A DNA stretch of 64,000 bases from Mesorhizobium sp. AR10 (GCF_024746795.1 NZ_CP080524.1:6054001-6118000), one strand, 5' to 3'; counted from the stretch's first letter, positions 35,089 through 43,306 are shown. Translations and numbers: made by a program. The notes: a model not told the origin generated them from the letters alone.

Positions 35089-35478
35089 ATGGATTTCTCC
35101 CATGTGCTCGTCGTCGGAAAATCGCCGATCAACCGGGTTGTGGTGTCGAAGATCGTCGAAAAGTCCGGGCTCAAGCCGATCTCAGAGTCGCCTGAAATGG
35201 CGGCAAAGACATTGCGGTCTATGATTCCGGGGGCTGTTGTCCTCGATGGCGGCGTCGACAACAAGGACTGCGACGCCCTGATGGCCGGCATCGACGCGCT
35301 GCGGCGGATGTCGGGCAAGTCGCTTCCCTCGGTGATCTTGCTTTCAACCAAGAATGGCACAGCGGAGAGCCTGGGCCTGTCGAGCGTGGTCGATGTGGTG
35401 GTCACCAAACCAATCACCACCGAAAGACTACAGCCGGTGATCGATCGGCTGATCGGACTGGGGCGTAGCTGTTCGTAG
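35089..35478 (+). CDS. Pseudo-receiver protein
   Basis: This is a 129-residue CheY-fold protein. It reads MDFSHVLVVGKSPINRVVVS, where Gly10-Lys11 stand in place of the acidic pair. The phospho-acceptor position keeps Asp53 (AVVLDGGVDN), and the conserved Lys survives in VVVTKPIT. Without the metal-binding acids, normal phosphorylation is doubtful, so it probably works by protein contact. ATG 35083 or 35089 are possible; a longer frame upstream has no receiver-like sequence. It is a single-gene unit between aceA and the HAD gene. The partner is unknown. Confidence 0.72.
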   Translation: MDFSHVLVVGKSPINRVVVSKIVEKSGLKPISESPEMAAKTLRSMIPGAVVLDGGVDNKDCDALMAGIDALRRMSGKSLPSVILLSTKNGTAESLGLSSVVDVVVTKPITTERLQPVIDRLIGLGRSCS

Positions 35479-35513
35479 TCCGCTCGAGTTGGCCGAAACG
35501 TCGAGACGCGCCA

Positions 35514-36230
35514 TCAACCGATTTTGCCGATGCTTTCGATCAGCGCAGGCAACTCCCCAAGGTCGGAGATCTGGCGGAAACGTGGAGCGTCGAGCGGCGG
35601 CTCGACATGTTCCAGCACCCAGGTCAGATCATGCGGCACGTGGACGCCCCAACTGCCGGCCTCGATGGCCGGCACCACGTCGGACTTGAGCGAGTTGCCT
35701 ACCATCATGCCCTTCTCGGGGCCGTCGCCGTGGCGGCTGAAGATCCTGCTATAGGTGGCGGCGCTCTTGTCGCTGACAATCTCGACGGCATCGAACAGAT
35801 CGCCCAGGCCGGACCCGGCCAGCTTGCGTTCCTGGTCGAAGAGGTCGCCTTTGGTGATCAGTAGCAGGCGATAGGCGCCGGCGAGTTTTTCCACCGTCTC
35901 GCGCGCATGAGGCAACGCCTCGATCGGATGGCCAAGCATGTCGCGGCCCGCGGCAAGGATCTCGGCGATGGTCGAGGCCGGGACGCGGCCTTCGGTGACC
36001 TCGATCGCCGTCTCGATCATCGACAGGGTAAATCCCTTGATGCCGAAACCATAGATTGCGAGGTTGCGCTTCTCGGCCTCCAGCAATCTTGCCGAAATGT
36101 GCGCCTCCTCGGCATGCTCGCCGAGCAGCGCGGCAAAGCGCTTCTCGGTCATGCGGAAGAACTGCTCGTTCTGCCACAGCGTGTCATCGGCATCGAAGCC
36201 GATCGTCGTCAATTTGCTGCTGTCTTGCAT
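35514..36230 (-). CDS. HAD-family hydrolase
   Basis: This is a 238-residue haloacid dehalogenase-type phosphatase. Motif I is IGFDADDTLWQNE (the two catalytic Asp residues flank Ala), motif II is LLLITKGDLFDQE, the Lys of motif III lies in SDKSAATYSRIF and motif IV is MMVGNSLKSDVVPAIEAG. An alpha-helical cap lies at residues 20-95. The substrate is not predictable. It is divergent from puuA across 154 bases. Confidence 0.88.
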   Translation of the reverse strand: MQDSSKLTTIGFDADDTLWQNEQFFRMTEKRFAALLGEHAEEAHISARLLEAEKRNLAIYGFGIKGFTLSMIETAIEVTEGRVPASTIAEILAAGRDMLGHPIEALPHARETVEKLAGAYRLLLITKGDLFDQERKLAGSGLGDLFDAVEIVSDKSAATYSRIFSRHGDGPEKGMMVGNSLKSDVVPAIEAGSWGVHVPHDLTWVLEHVEPPLDAPRFRQISDLGELPALIESIGKIG

Positions 36231-36384
36231 TCGATGTATTCAACCGAGGTACTGAGTTTAAGGGAGATCGAAACTAGAGCCTTTCTGGAACGATTTTCAA
36301 CTGTGGAGCGAACGCAACCCGGCTCCCCTTCCCTTCCATCACCGCGCACGGCTATACTCCAAAATCCGCAACCCAATCTGGTGA

Positions 36385-37830
36385 ATGATGCCGCCTGCAA
36401 AAAAGGAAGTCCGTCCGTCGAGCCGCGGAGGACGCGTCCGCACGCCTGCTTTCGTGAAAAATCAACGTGGCGTGAAAAACTGGAAGGAAGTCAGCGCCTG
36501 GCTGGAATGGCGCGGCATCGAGGACATCGAATGCATTACGCCCGACCAGGCGGGCGTCGCGCGCGGCAAGATGATGCCGTCGAAGAAGTTCACCTCGAAC
36601 ACCTCGCTGGCGCTGCCTTCGGCGGTATTCATGACGACGATTTCCGGCGGCTATCCGGAGGACGGCAATGGCTTCCACTACCCGGAAGACGACGGCGACC
36701 TCAAGCTGATGCCGGACCTTTCGACACTGACCGTGGTGCCATGGGAAGAAGACCCGACGGCGGCGGTCATCTGCGATCTCGTCCACCAGGACGGCCGCTC
36801 GGTGGAGTTCACGCCGCGCAACGTGCTCAAGCGCGTGGTCGCGGCTTATGACAGGCGCGGGCTGAAGCCGGTTGTGGCGCCAGAGATCGAATTCTACCTC
36901 GTGCGCAAGAACCCCGATCCGGACTATCCTCTGACGCCGCCGGTCGGGCGTTCGGGACGGGCGATCGGCGGCGGCGCCGGCTATTCGATCGCCGGCGTCA
37001 ACGAATTCGACGAACTGATCGACGACATCTACCATTTCTCCGAGAGCCAGGGCCTGGAGATCGACACGCTGATCCACGAGGAAGGTGCCGGCCAGCTCGA
37101 GATCAATCTGCGCCACGGCGATCCGGTCGAACTCGCCGACCAGGTGTTCATGTTCAAGCGCACCATCCGCGAGGCGGCGCTGAAGCACGAGATCTACGCC
37201 ACCTTCATGGCCAAGCCGATCCAGGGGCAGCCCGGTTCGGCGATGCATATCCACCAGTCGATCATCGACAAGAAGACCGGCAAGAACGTCTTTTCAGCCG
37301 AAGACGGCTCGGAAACCGACGCCTTCTTCCATTTCATCGGTGGCATGCAGAAGCATGTGCCCAACGCGCTGGTGATGTTCGCCCCCTACGTCAATTCCTA
37401 CCGCCGGCTGACGCAGGCAGCCTCGGCGCCGGTCAACAACAAATGGGGCTACGACAACCGTACCACGGCCTTCCGGGTGCCGCGCTCCGATCCAGCGGCG
37501 CGGCGCGTCGAAAACCGCATCCCCTCCTCTGACGCCAATCCCTACCTGGCGCTGGCCGCATCGCTCGCCTGCGGGCTGATCGGCATGACCAACAAGATCA
37601 AGGCCGAACCGCCGGTGCTGACCACCGCCAACGAGGACGAGATCGATCTGCCGCGTGGCCTGCTTGAAGCCGTCGATCTGTTCGAGGCTGACGAGGAACT
37701 CTGCGCGCTGCTGGGCAAGTCGTTTGCTGCGACCTACGCCGCGATCAAGCGCGCGGTAGTTCGAGACCTTCATGGAAGTGATCAGCCCGTGGGAGCGGGA
37801 GTATCTGCTGCTGAATGTGTAGGGGAGTAG
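36385..37830 (+). CDS. puuA: Gamma-glutamylputrescine synthetase (GS family), C-terminus frameshifted
   Basis: This glutamine-synthetase-fold enzyme would ligate glutamate to putrescine in the Puu pathway. The beta-grasp N-domain starts near WLEWRGIEDIECITPDQAGV. Catalytic motifs include APEIEFYLV, GAGQLEINLRHGDP and the ATP-site PGSAMHIHQS; the late region is VENRIPSSDANPYLALAA. After AAIKRA the frame changes: an extra T at about 37757 turns the normal end (EFETFMEVISPWEREYLLLNV, stop at 37820) into VVRDLHGSDQPVGAGVSAAE and a stop at 37828. The last 21 native residues are thus lost. The enzyme may be impaired, or the base may be a sequencing error. puuB follows after the inserted cassette. 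Confidence 0.85.
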   Translation: MMPPAKKEVRPSSRGGRVRTPAFVKNQRGVKNWKEVSAWLEWRGIEDIECITPDQAGVARGKMMPSKKFTSNTSLALPSAVFMTTISGGYPEDGNGFHYPEDDGDLKLMPDLSTLTVVPWEEDPTAAVICDLVHQDGRSVEFTPRNVLKRVVAAYDRRGLKPVVAPEIEFYLVRKNPDPDYPLTPPVGRSGRAIGGGAGYSIAGVNEFDELIDDIYHFSESQGLEIDTLIHEEGAGQLEINLRHGDPVELADQVFMFKRTIREAALKHEIYATFMAKPIQGQPGSAMHIHQSIIDKKTGKNVFSAEDGSETDAFFHFIGGMQKHVPNALVMFAPYVNSYRRLTQAASAPVNNKWGYDNRTTAFRVPRSDPAARRVENRIPSSDANPYLALAASLACGLIGMTNKIKAEPPVLTTANEDEIDLPRGLLEAVDLFEADEELCALLGKSFAATYAAIKRAVVRDLHGSDQPVGAGVSAAECVGE

Positions 37831-37840
37831 GGGAGTAGGG
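37820..37840 (+). repeat. Left octamer array (TAGGGGAG)n
   Basis: TAGGGGAG occurs at 37820-37827 and 37828-37835, then TAGGG at 37836-37840. The period of eight places TAG in each of the three reading frames. The first TAG ends the native puuA frame and the second ends the shifted frame. The second GGGGAG also serves as ribosome site for the next gene, 8 bases before its ATG. Confidence 0.85.
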
Positions 37841-37843
37841 CGA

Positions 37844-38212
37844 ATGGCTGAAAAAACGGGTTCTTACAAGGACCTGATCGTGTGGCAGCAAGCAATGGAT
37901 CTTGCGGTGGCGGTTTACGGCGCGACGAAATCCTGGCCCAAGGAGGAGCTTTATGGACTGACCAGCCAAGTGCGGCGTGCCGCAAGTTCGGTGCCGTCGA
38001 ACATAGCGGAAGGCTATGGCAGAGAGATCCGAGGTTCCTATCAGCAATTTCTCCGTATAGCCCAAGGATCACTGAAGGAACTGGAAACCCAGCTTCTGAT
38101 CGCTGAGCGTATCGGCATCGCACCGAAAGCGACGGCGGCTTCATTACTGGCGAGTGCCGAAAGTGCGGGAAAGCTTCTTCGACTTCTAATCCGGAAACTC
38201 TCAGACGACTAG
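37844..38212 (+). CDS. Four-helix-bundle protein (S23 / Avd-like, TIGR02436 type)
   Basis: This 122-residue all-helical protein begins SYKDLIVWQQAMDLAVAVYG. It then has the diagnostic LYGLTSQVRRAASSVPSNIA, EGYGRE and FLRIAQGSLKELETQLLIAE. The family includes proteins encoded in 23S rRNA intervening sequences, and the accessory Avd protein of diversity-generating retroelements, which bind nucleic acid. Standalone copies like this one have no known role. It sits between inverted octamer arrays in the puuA-puuB junction and is not part of polyamine metabolism as far as can be told. Its ribosome site is supplied by the repeat. Confidence 0.9.
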   Translation: MAEKTGSYKDLIVWQQAMDLAVAVYGATKSWPKEELYGLTSQVRRAASSVPSNIAEGYGREIRGSYQQFLRIAQGSLKELETQLLIAERIGIAPKATAASLLASAESAGKLLRLLIRKLSDD

Positions 38213-38216
38213 CGTA

Positions 38217-38246
38217 CCTACTCCCCTACTCCCCTACTCCCCTACT
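38217..38246 (+). repeat. Right octamer array (CTCCCCTA)n
   Basis: CCTA, then CTCCCCTA three times (38221-38244) and CT. It is the reverse complement of the left array, so the two are inverted repeats 380 bases apart. It ends 7 bases before the puuB start, and no normal Shine-Dalgarno remains in front of puuB. Confidence 0.85.
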
Positions 38247-38253
38247 GAGCATC

Positions 38254-39540
38254 ATGCCCTACCAATCCCCCATTTCCCCCGGCCGCTCCTGGTATGAGGA
38301 CACGGCCGGCCCCCGGCCCGAATATCCGGCTCTCGATGGCGACCGGACATGCGACGTCGTCATCGTCGGGGGTGGTTTCACCGGCCTGTCGGCGGCGGCT
38401 CACCTCGCCAAGGCAGGCGCAAATGTCGTGCTCGTCGAGGCGCACCGCCTCGGCGACGGCGCATCGGGTCGCAATGGCGGCCAGCTAGGCACCGGCCAGC
38501 GCGCCTGGGCCGAGGAACTGGAAGCGGAATACGGCTTCTCGCGCGCCAAGGCGCTGTTCGACCTGGCCGAAGAGGCAAAGGCGCATCTCCTCGAATTCGC
38601 CGCCGTCAACAAAATAGAGATCGACTACATGCCCGGCCAGATGTCGGTGGCGCACAAGCAGCGCTATGTCGACGACTACAAGGCGCATGCCGAGATCATG
38701 GCCAACCGTTTCGGCTATCCGCACATCGCCTTCATGGACGCAAGCGAGACGGCGGAGCGGTTGGGCTCTACGCATTACTTCGGCGGCACCCGCGACACCG
38801 GCACCGGACACATCCAGCCGCTGAAGCTGGTGATCGGAACGGCAAAGGTGGCAGCACAGGCGGGTGCGCAGCTGTTCGAGCAGACGCCATCGACCGGCAT
38901 CACCTCCGGCGGCGGCAAGGTCAGGGTTACGACGCCGAGAGGCACGATATCCGCCGAGAAATGCCTGATCGGCGTCAATGCCTATGGCGGCACGCTCGAG
39001 CCGGTGAGCGCCGCGCATATCATGCCGATCGGCTCCTTCATCGGCGCGACCGTGCCGCTGGGCGCGGATTCCAGGGTGCTGCCGGGCGGCGAAGCAGTCG
39101 ACGATTCACGCTTCGTGGTGCGCTATTTCCGCAAATCGAAAGACGGACGGCTGCTGTTCGGCGGACGTGAGATCTATGGCGTCAACGATCCGAAGGACAT
39201 CCACATCCACATCCGCCGGCAGATTTCCGAGCTCTATCCGGACCTCAGGGATGTCGAGATCACCCATGGCTGGGGCGGTTATGTCGGCATCACGGTGCCG
39301 CGAAAACCGTTCGTGCGCGAGGTGATGCCCAATGTGATCTCGGCCGGCGGCTATTCCGGTCACGGCGTCATGCTGTCTAATTTCTTCGGCAAACTCTATG
39401 CCGAGACCGTTGCCGGCAACCGCGATCGGCTGAAGCTGATCGAGGACCTGAACATCCCGGCCTTTCCCGGCGGCCGGCGTTTTCGCACGCCATTGCTCTT
39501 CCTGGCGCTCAACTGGTTTGCCCTGCGGGACCGGATCTAG
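38254..39540 (+). CDS. puuB: Gamma-glutamylputrescine oxidase, FAD-dependent
   Basis: This 428-residue DAO-family flavoprotein would oxidise gamma-glutamylputrescine to the aldehyde with release of ammonia and peroxide. The ADP-binding fold is DVVIVGGGFTGLSAAAHLAK, followed by DGASGRNGGQLGTGQR. The late FAD motif is ISAGGYSGHGVMLSNFFGKL. The N-terminus SPGRSWYEDTA is typical of the PuuB/OrdL group. It is the natural partner of puuA, but the inserted array leaves no clear ribosome site before the ATG, so its translation may be reduced. Confidence 0.9.
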   Translation: MPYQSPISPGRSWYEDTAGPRPEYPALDGDRTCDVVIVGGGFTGLSAAAHLAKAGANVVLVEAHRLGDGASGRNGGQLGTGQRAWAEELEAEYGFSRAKALFDLAEEAKAHLLEFAAVNKIEIDYMPGQMSVAHKQRYVDDYKAHAEIMANRFGYPHIAFMDASETAERLGSTHYFGGTRDTGTGHIQPLKLVIGTAKVAAQAGAQLFEQTPSTGITSGGGKVRVTTPRGTISAEKCLIGVNAYGGTLEPVSAAHIMPIGSFIGATVPLGADSRVLPGGEAVDDSRFVVRYFRKSKDGRLLFGGREIYGVNDPKDIHIHIRRQISELYPDLRDVEITHGWGGYVGITVPRKPFVREVMPNVISAGGYSGHGVMLSNFFGKLYAETVAGNRDRLKLIEDLNIPAFPGGRRFRTPLLFLALNWFALRDRI

Positions 39541-39541
39541 T

Positions 39542-39574
39542 GCAACGAATGATACCGCCTGAAACATTCGTTGC
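39542..39574 (+). terminator. Hairpin directly after puuB
   Basis: GCAACGAATG and CATTCGTTGC form a perfect 10-bp stem around 13 bases, beginning at the second base after the stop codon. There is no T-run. It probably ends or stabilises the puu transcript. Confidence 0.6.
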
Positions 39575-39789
39575 TCGGGCGACACATTGCTGAATCGTAA
39601 ACAAGTGTGCAGAATCCTCGCCTTAGGGCGCAGTGATGCCACAATCTCCGGCGAAGGATGCCGGTTCTGGGCGAGTCGACGGGGATTTCTGCGGGCATGC
39701 CCGCGCGAATTTTGGGACTGACGCCGATCGAATGCCGGCTTTCCGGCACTGATCGTAAGAACGTCGGCCCGCATATGGAGGTGGCAAGA

Positions 39790-40638
39790 GTGAACGAGCC
39801 CTTCAGTTTCGGTGCGCCGGAACGACGGCGCTTTGCCATGCAGTTCGGCTACGACATGCGGCCCTCTTTCTGGCAGGAAGTCCGGTCGAACTCGCATCTG
39901 GTGATCGCCGCGGTCGGCACCGCAGCGCTGCTCAGCGTGGCGGCGGTGGCGCTATGGCTGGCATTGCCGGCCAATGACAGGCAAGCGATTGCAAGCCCCG
40001 AGCAGACCGTTCCGACCATTCCGGTGAAAACGACGAAAATTATTCCTGCCGCGACGGTTGCCGCTGTGGCGGCGCCGCAAGCCGCGCGCAAGAGCGACGC
40101 GGTTTCCCCGACGGTGGCTGCCAAAGCAGCCGAGATAGCGGCGCTGGCGCCGAACGATCCCCGCTGGACCGCACCGGACTCGAAGACCGCGTCCAGCCCC
40201 GAAGCAACGTCATCCGATCAGGCGACAGACCAGGTCACTCAGGAGACGCCGTCCGCGGCGTTCGCCGAACCGGCAGCGCAGACCGATGGCACGACACTGC
40301 TTTCCAAAGTCGCTGCTGCCAAAAACGCGGCTACGGACGACAATCCTGATGGCGCGCAAACTGCCGCCATCCCCACCCCGAAGCCGCAACTGTCGACTGC
40401 GACCGAGGGCGATGGCAGTCAGGCCCAGGCGCAGCCCCAAAAAGTGAGCGCGGTCAGCACCGGACGCATCCTCAAGGCTGTAACCATGCGAGCCAGCCCG
40501 AAGAAGAATGCGACCGCCATGGTCACTGTGCCCGCCAAGACGTCGGTGCAGGTGATGAGCTGCAAGAAATGGTGCCAGATCGTCTACAATGGCAAACGCG
40601 GCTGGGTCTACAAGAGCTTCATCAAGACCGGCGCCTAG
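39790..40638 (+). CDS. Membrane-anchored bacterial SH3 domain protein
   Basis: This 282-residue protein has a cytoplasmic N-terminus, one membrane helix (LVIAAVGTAALLSVAAVALW, near residue 38) and a long Ala/Pro/Thr/Gln-rich periplasmic linker. A C-terminal SH3b domain covers about the last 65 residues: VTMRASPKKNATAMVTVPAK, then CKKWCQIVYNGKRGWVYKSF. SH3b domains bind peptidoglycan or envelope proteins. GTG 39790 follows GGAGG by 8 bases and is preferred over ATG 39775, which overlaps that site. It is a single gene with a palindromic terminator after it. Confidence 0.8.
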   Translation: MNEPFSFGAPERRRFAMQFGYDMRPSFWQEVRSNSHLVIAAVGTAALLSVAAVALWLALPANDRQAIASPEQTVPTIPVKTTKIIPAATVAAVAAPQAARKSDAVSPTVAAKAAEIAALAPNDPRWTAPDSKTASSPEATSSDQATDQVTQETPSAAFAEPAAQTDGTTLLSKVAAAKNAATDDNPDGAQTAAIPTPKPQLSTATEGDGSQAQAQPQKVSAVSTGRILKAVTMRASPKKNATAMVTVPAKTSVQVMSCKKWCQIVYNGKRGWVYKSFIKTGA

Positions 40639-40653
40639 AACTGTTCTGCCACA

Positions 40654-40671
40654 CCGGGCTCCGGAGCCCGG
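40654..40671 (+). terminator. Palindrome after the SH3 gene
   Basis: CCGGGCTCCGGAGCCCGG is a perfect 18-base palindrome, 15 bases after the stop, followed by TCAAAAAGA. It can form a hairpin and probably terminates from either side. Confidence 0.55.
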
Positions 40672-40763
40672 TCAAAAAGACCGTTTGCGCTGGCATGCCA
40701 TGCGTGGCCCGGCCGGGTCAGAGCAGCACGATCTTTTCCGAACCGGAGGTTAGCGATCATGCT

Positions 40764-41525
40764 CTAGATGCATCGCCCGCCATCGACCTCCAACGCTACA
40801 CCGGTGATGAAGGCGGCCTCGTCCGAAGCAAGCCAGAGCGCGGCGTTGGCGATATCGAGCGGGGTCGAAAGCCGGCCAAGCGGGATCGATGCGCGGAATT
40901 TCTCGCGGATCTCGGGTGTATCGGCTCCCATGAATTTCTCCAACATGCCGGTCTCGCCGGCGACCGGACAGAGACAGTTGACGCGGATGTTCTTGGGCGC
41001 GAGCTCCACCGCCATCGACTTGGTCGCCGTGATTGCCCAGCCTTTCGAGGCGTTGTACCAGGTGAGGCCGGGCCGTGGCCGGAGCCCGGCAGTGGAAGCG
41101 GTGGTCAGGATGACGCCGCCGCCTTGCCGGTCCATGATCGGCACCACAGCGCGTGCGGCGTGGTAGATCGCCTTCATGTTGACGGCAGTGATCAGGTCGA
41201 ACGTCGTCTCGTCGATGTCGAGCATGTCGCCGTTGCGATGGGTGTAGCCCGCATTGTTGACCATGATGTCGATGCGGCCAAAGGCGCTTCTTGCGGCATA
41301 GACCATCTCGTCGAATTCGGAACGCAACGAGACGTCCGTCTGGGTCCAGATCGCCGCCTCGCCGATCTCGTTGGCCACACGTTCGGCGCCCTTGGCGTTG
41401 AGGTCGGCGACGACCACCCTGGCGCCCTCCTCGGCAAAGCGCTTGGCCATGCCCTCGCCGAAACCTGACGCGGCGCCGGTGAGGATGGCCACCTTGTTTT
41501 CCAGACGCATGCTTTTCTCACTCAT
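40764..41525 (-). CDS. SDR-family NAD(P)-dependent oxidoreductase
   Basis: This is a 253-residue short-chain dehydrogenase. The nucleotide motif is ILTGAASGFGEGMAKRFAEE, with NNAGYTHRNG for fold stability. The catalytic Ser lies in TTASTAGLRP and the Tyr/Lys in WYNASKGWAI. Asp in VVVADLNAKG suggests NAD preference. The C-terminal VALEVDGGRCI is normal for FabG-like enzymes. The substrate is unknown. Its start codon overlaps the stop of a 33-codon frame upstream (ATGA). Confidence 0.92.
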   Translation of the reverse strand: MSEKSMRLENKVAILTGAASGFGEGMAKRFAEEGARVVVADLNAKGAERVANEIGEAAIWTQTDVSLRSEFDEMVYAARSAFGRIDIMVNNAGYTHRNGDMLDIDETTFDLITAVNMKAIYHAARAVVPIMDRQGGGVILTTASTAGLRPRPGLTWYNASKGWAITATKSMAVELAPKNIRVNCLCPVAGETGMLEKFMGADTPEIREKFRASIPLGRLSTPLDIANAALWLASDEAAFITGVALEVDGGRCI

Positions 41526-41623
41526 GACTTAAGGACAATCGTCCCGGCAGCGACATGGCCCCGAGCTCCCGCGGGCATCAAGACGCCGTATTCGGCCAAG
41601 GTCGTCGAAAGATCTCCATCCAT
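41522..41623 (-). CDS. Possible 33-residue peptide coupled to the SDR gene
   Basis: AAAGGAGAAATCGAGG precedes ATG 41623, and the frame reads MDGDLSTTLAEYGVLMPAGA, ending in a TGA that overlaps the SDR start. The strong ribosome site and the 4-base overlap suggest translation, either as a leader peptide or as the remnant of a longer upstream gene. No family is recognised, so this remains a candidate. Confidence 0.35.
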   Translation of the reverse strand: MDGDLSTTLAEYGVLMPAGARGHVAAGTIVLKS

Positions 41624-41836
41624 CCTCGATTTCTCCTTTGGCTTTCGCTCCGATCCCGCTCTATGTTGCAGCTGCGAAGGCTTCCCGGAACCATCGCCCG
41701 CCGACAAGCCTCCGGGTTGTGCCAGTGTCAAGAGGCAGGTTCCGACACCAAGATGTGACACCATGGCACTGGCAAATTTAAATCGATTAGATTATATCAG
41801 CCGCGTCACAGCGACCGGTGCCAGAGCGGACAGACC

Positions 41837-43306
41837 ATGACCAGCCAGATCATCCCCGTCGATCCTTTCGACTTCATCATTTTCGGCGGCACCGGCGATC
41901 TGTCGGAACGCAAGCTCCTGCCGTCGCTCTACCATCGCCAGCGCGACCATCAGTTTTCCGAACCGACGCGGATCATCGGCACGTCGCGTTCGAAAATGAC
42001 CGACGAGGAATTCCAGGCTTTCGCCAGGCAGGCGATTTCCGACCATGTCAAACCGGCCGATATCGACACCAAGGAACTGAAGACGTTCCTTGCCCGCCTT
42101 TCCTACGTCTCCGCGGACGCGACCACAGGCGCGGGCTTCGACAAGCTGAAGAAGGCGATCGGCGACAGCGACCGCATCCGCGCCTTCTATCTGGCGGTGG
42201 CACCGGCACTGTTCGGCGATATTTCGCACAAGCTCAAAGAGCACAAGCTGATCACACCGAATTCGCGCATCGTGCTGGAGAAGCCGATCGGGCGCGACCT
42301 CGCCTCGGCGCGCGCGCTCAATGATCTGGTTGGCGACGATTTCCATGAAAGCCAGATTTTCCGCATCGATCACTATCTCGGCAAGGAAACGGTGCAGAAC
42401 CTGATGGCGCTGCGCTTTGCCAATGCGCTCTACGAGCCGCTCTGGAATTCCGCCAATGTCGACCATGTGCAGATCACCGTGGCCGAGACCGTCGGCCTGG
42501 AAGATCGCGTCACCTACTACGACAAGGCCGGCGCGCTGCGCGACATGGTGCAGAACCATATGCTGCAGCTTCTCTGCCTCGTCGCCATGGAGGCGCCGTC
42601 GTCGATGGACGCCGACGCGGTGCGCGACGAAAAGCTGAAGGTGCTGCGGGCGTTGAAGCGCATCAACGGCAACGAAGCGCCGAAGCATACGGTGCGCGGC
42701 CAGTATCGCGCCGGCGCCTCCGCCGGCGGGCCGGTGAAAGGCTATGTCGAGGAACTCGGCAAGGACAGCAACACCGAGACCTTCGTCGCCATCAAGGCCG
42801 AGATCGGCAATTGGCGCTGGGCGGGTGTTCCGTTCTACCTGCGGACCGGCAAGCGGCTGGCGACCCGGGTTTCGGAAATCGTCATCGAGTTCAGGCCGAT
42901 CCCGCATTCGATCTTCGGCGACAGCGCCGGGCCGATCTTCGCCAATCAGCTGGTCATCCGGCTGCAGCCCGACGAGGGCGTCAAGCAGTTCATTATGATC
43001 AAGGATCCAGGACCAGGCGGCATGCGGCTGCGCCAGATCCCGCTCGACATGAGCTTCGCGCAGTCCTTCGACGGCCGCGCGCCGGATGCCTATGAACGGT
43101 TGATCATGGATGTGATCCGCGGCAACCAAACGCTGTTCATGCGCCGCGACGAAGTCGAGGCGGCATGGAAATGGATCGATCCGATCCAGCACGCCTGGGA
43201 AAGCGCGAGGCAGGAGGCGCAAGGGTATACCGCCGGCACATGGGGCCCCTCGGCCTCCATTGCGCTGATCGAACGCGACGGGCGGACATGGCACGAGAGC
43301 AATTGA
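41837..43306 (+). CDS. zwf: Glucose-6-phosphate 1-dehydrogenase
   Basis: This 489-residue enzyme oxidises glucose-6-phosphate to 6-phosphogluconolactone, making NADPH. The coenzyme motif is IIFGGTGDLSERKLLPSLYH; the active-site segment is FRIDHYLGKETVQNLMAL and the substrate-site segment EKPIGRDLASA. It is the first gene of the Entner-Doudoroff operon, overlapping pgl by 19 bases. An AT-rich patch around AAATCGATTAGATT lies 50 bases upstream and may be an operator. The length and motifs are normal. Confidence 0.96.
   Translation: MTSQIIPVDPFDFIIFGGTGDLSERKLLPSLYHRQRDHQFSEPTRIIGTSRSKMTDEEFQAFARQAISDHVKPADIDTKELKTFLARLSYVSADATTGAGFDKLKKAIGDSDRIRAFYLAVAPALFGDISHKLKEHKLITPNSRIVLEKPIGRDLASARALNDLVGDDFHESQIFRIDHYLGKETVQNLMALRFANALYEPLWNSANVDHVQITVAETVGLEDRVTYYDKAGALRDMVQNHMLQLLCLVAMEAPSSMDADAVRDEKLKVLRALKRINGNEAPKHTVRGQYRAGASAGGPVKGYVEELGKDSNTETFVAIKAEIGNWRWAGVPFYLRTGKRLATRVSEIVIEFRPIPHSIFGDSAGPIFANQLVIRLQPDEGVKQFIMIKDPGPGGMRLRQIPLDMSFAQSFDGRAPDAYERLIMDVIRGNQTLFMRRDEVEAAWKWIDPIQHAWESARQEAQGYTAGTWGPSASIALIERDGRTWHESN

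Larger units (their letters stand above)
37820..38246. mobile_element. Candidate cassette: four-helix-bundle gene between inverted octamer arrays
   Basis: The unit consists of 2.6 copies of TAGGGGAG (37820-37840), a 122-residue four-helix-bundle gene, and 3.5-4 copies of the complement CTCCCCTA (38217-38246). It lies exactly in the puuA-puuB junction, where these genes are otherwise adjacent. There is no transposase. The layout resembles a non-autonomous inserted element. Mobility is inferred from symmetry and position only. Confidence 0.5.
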
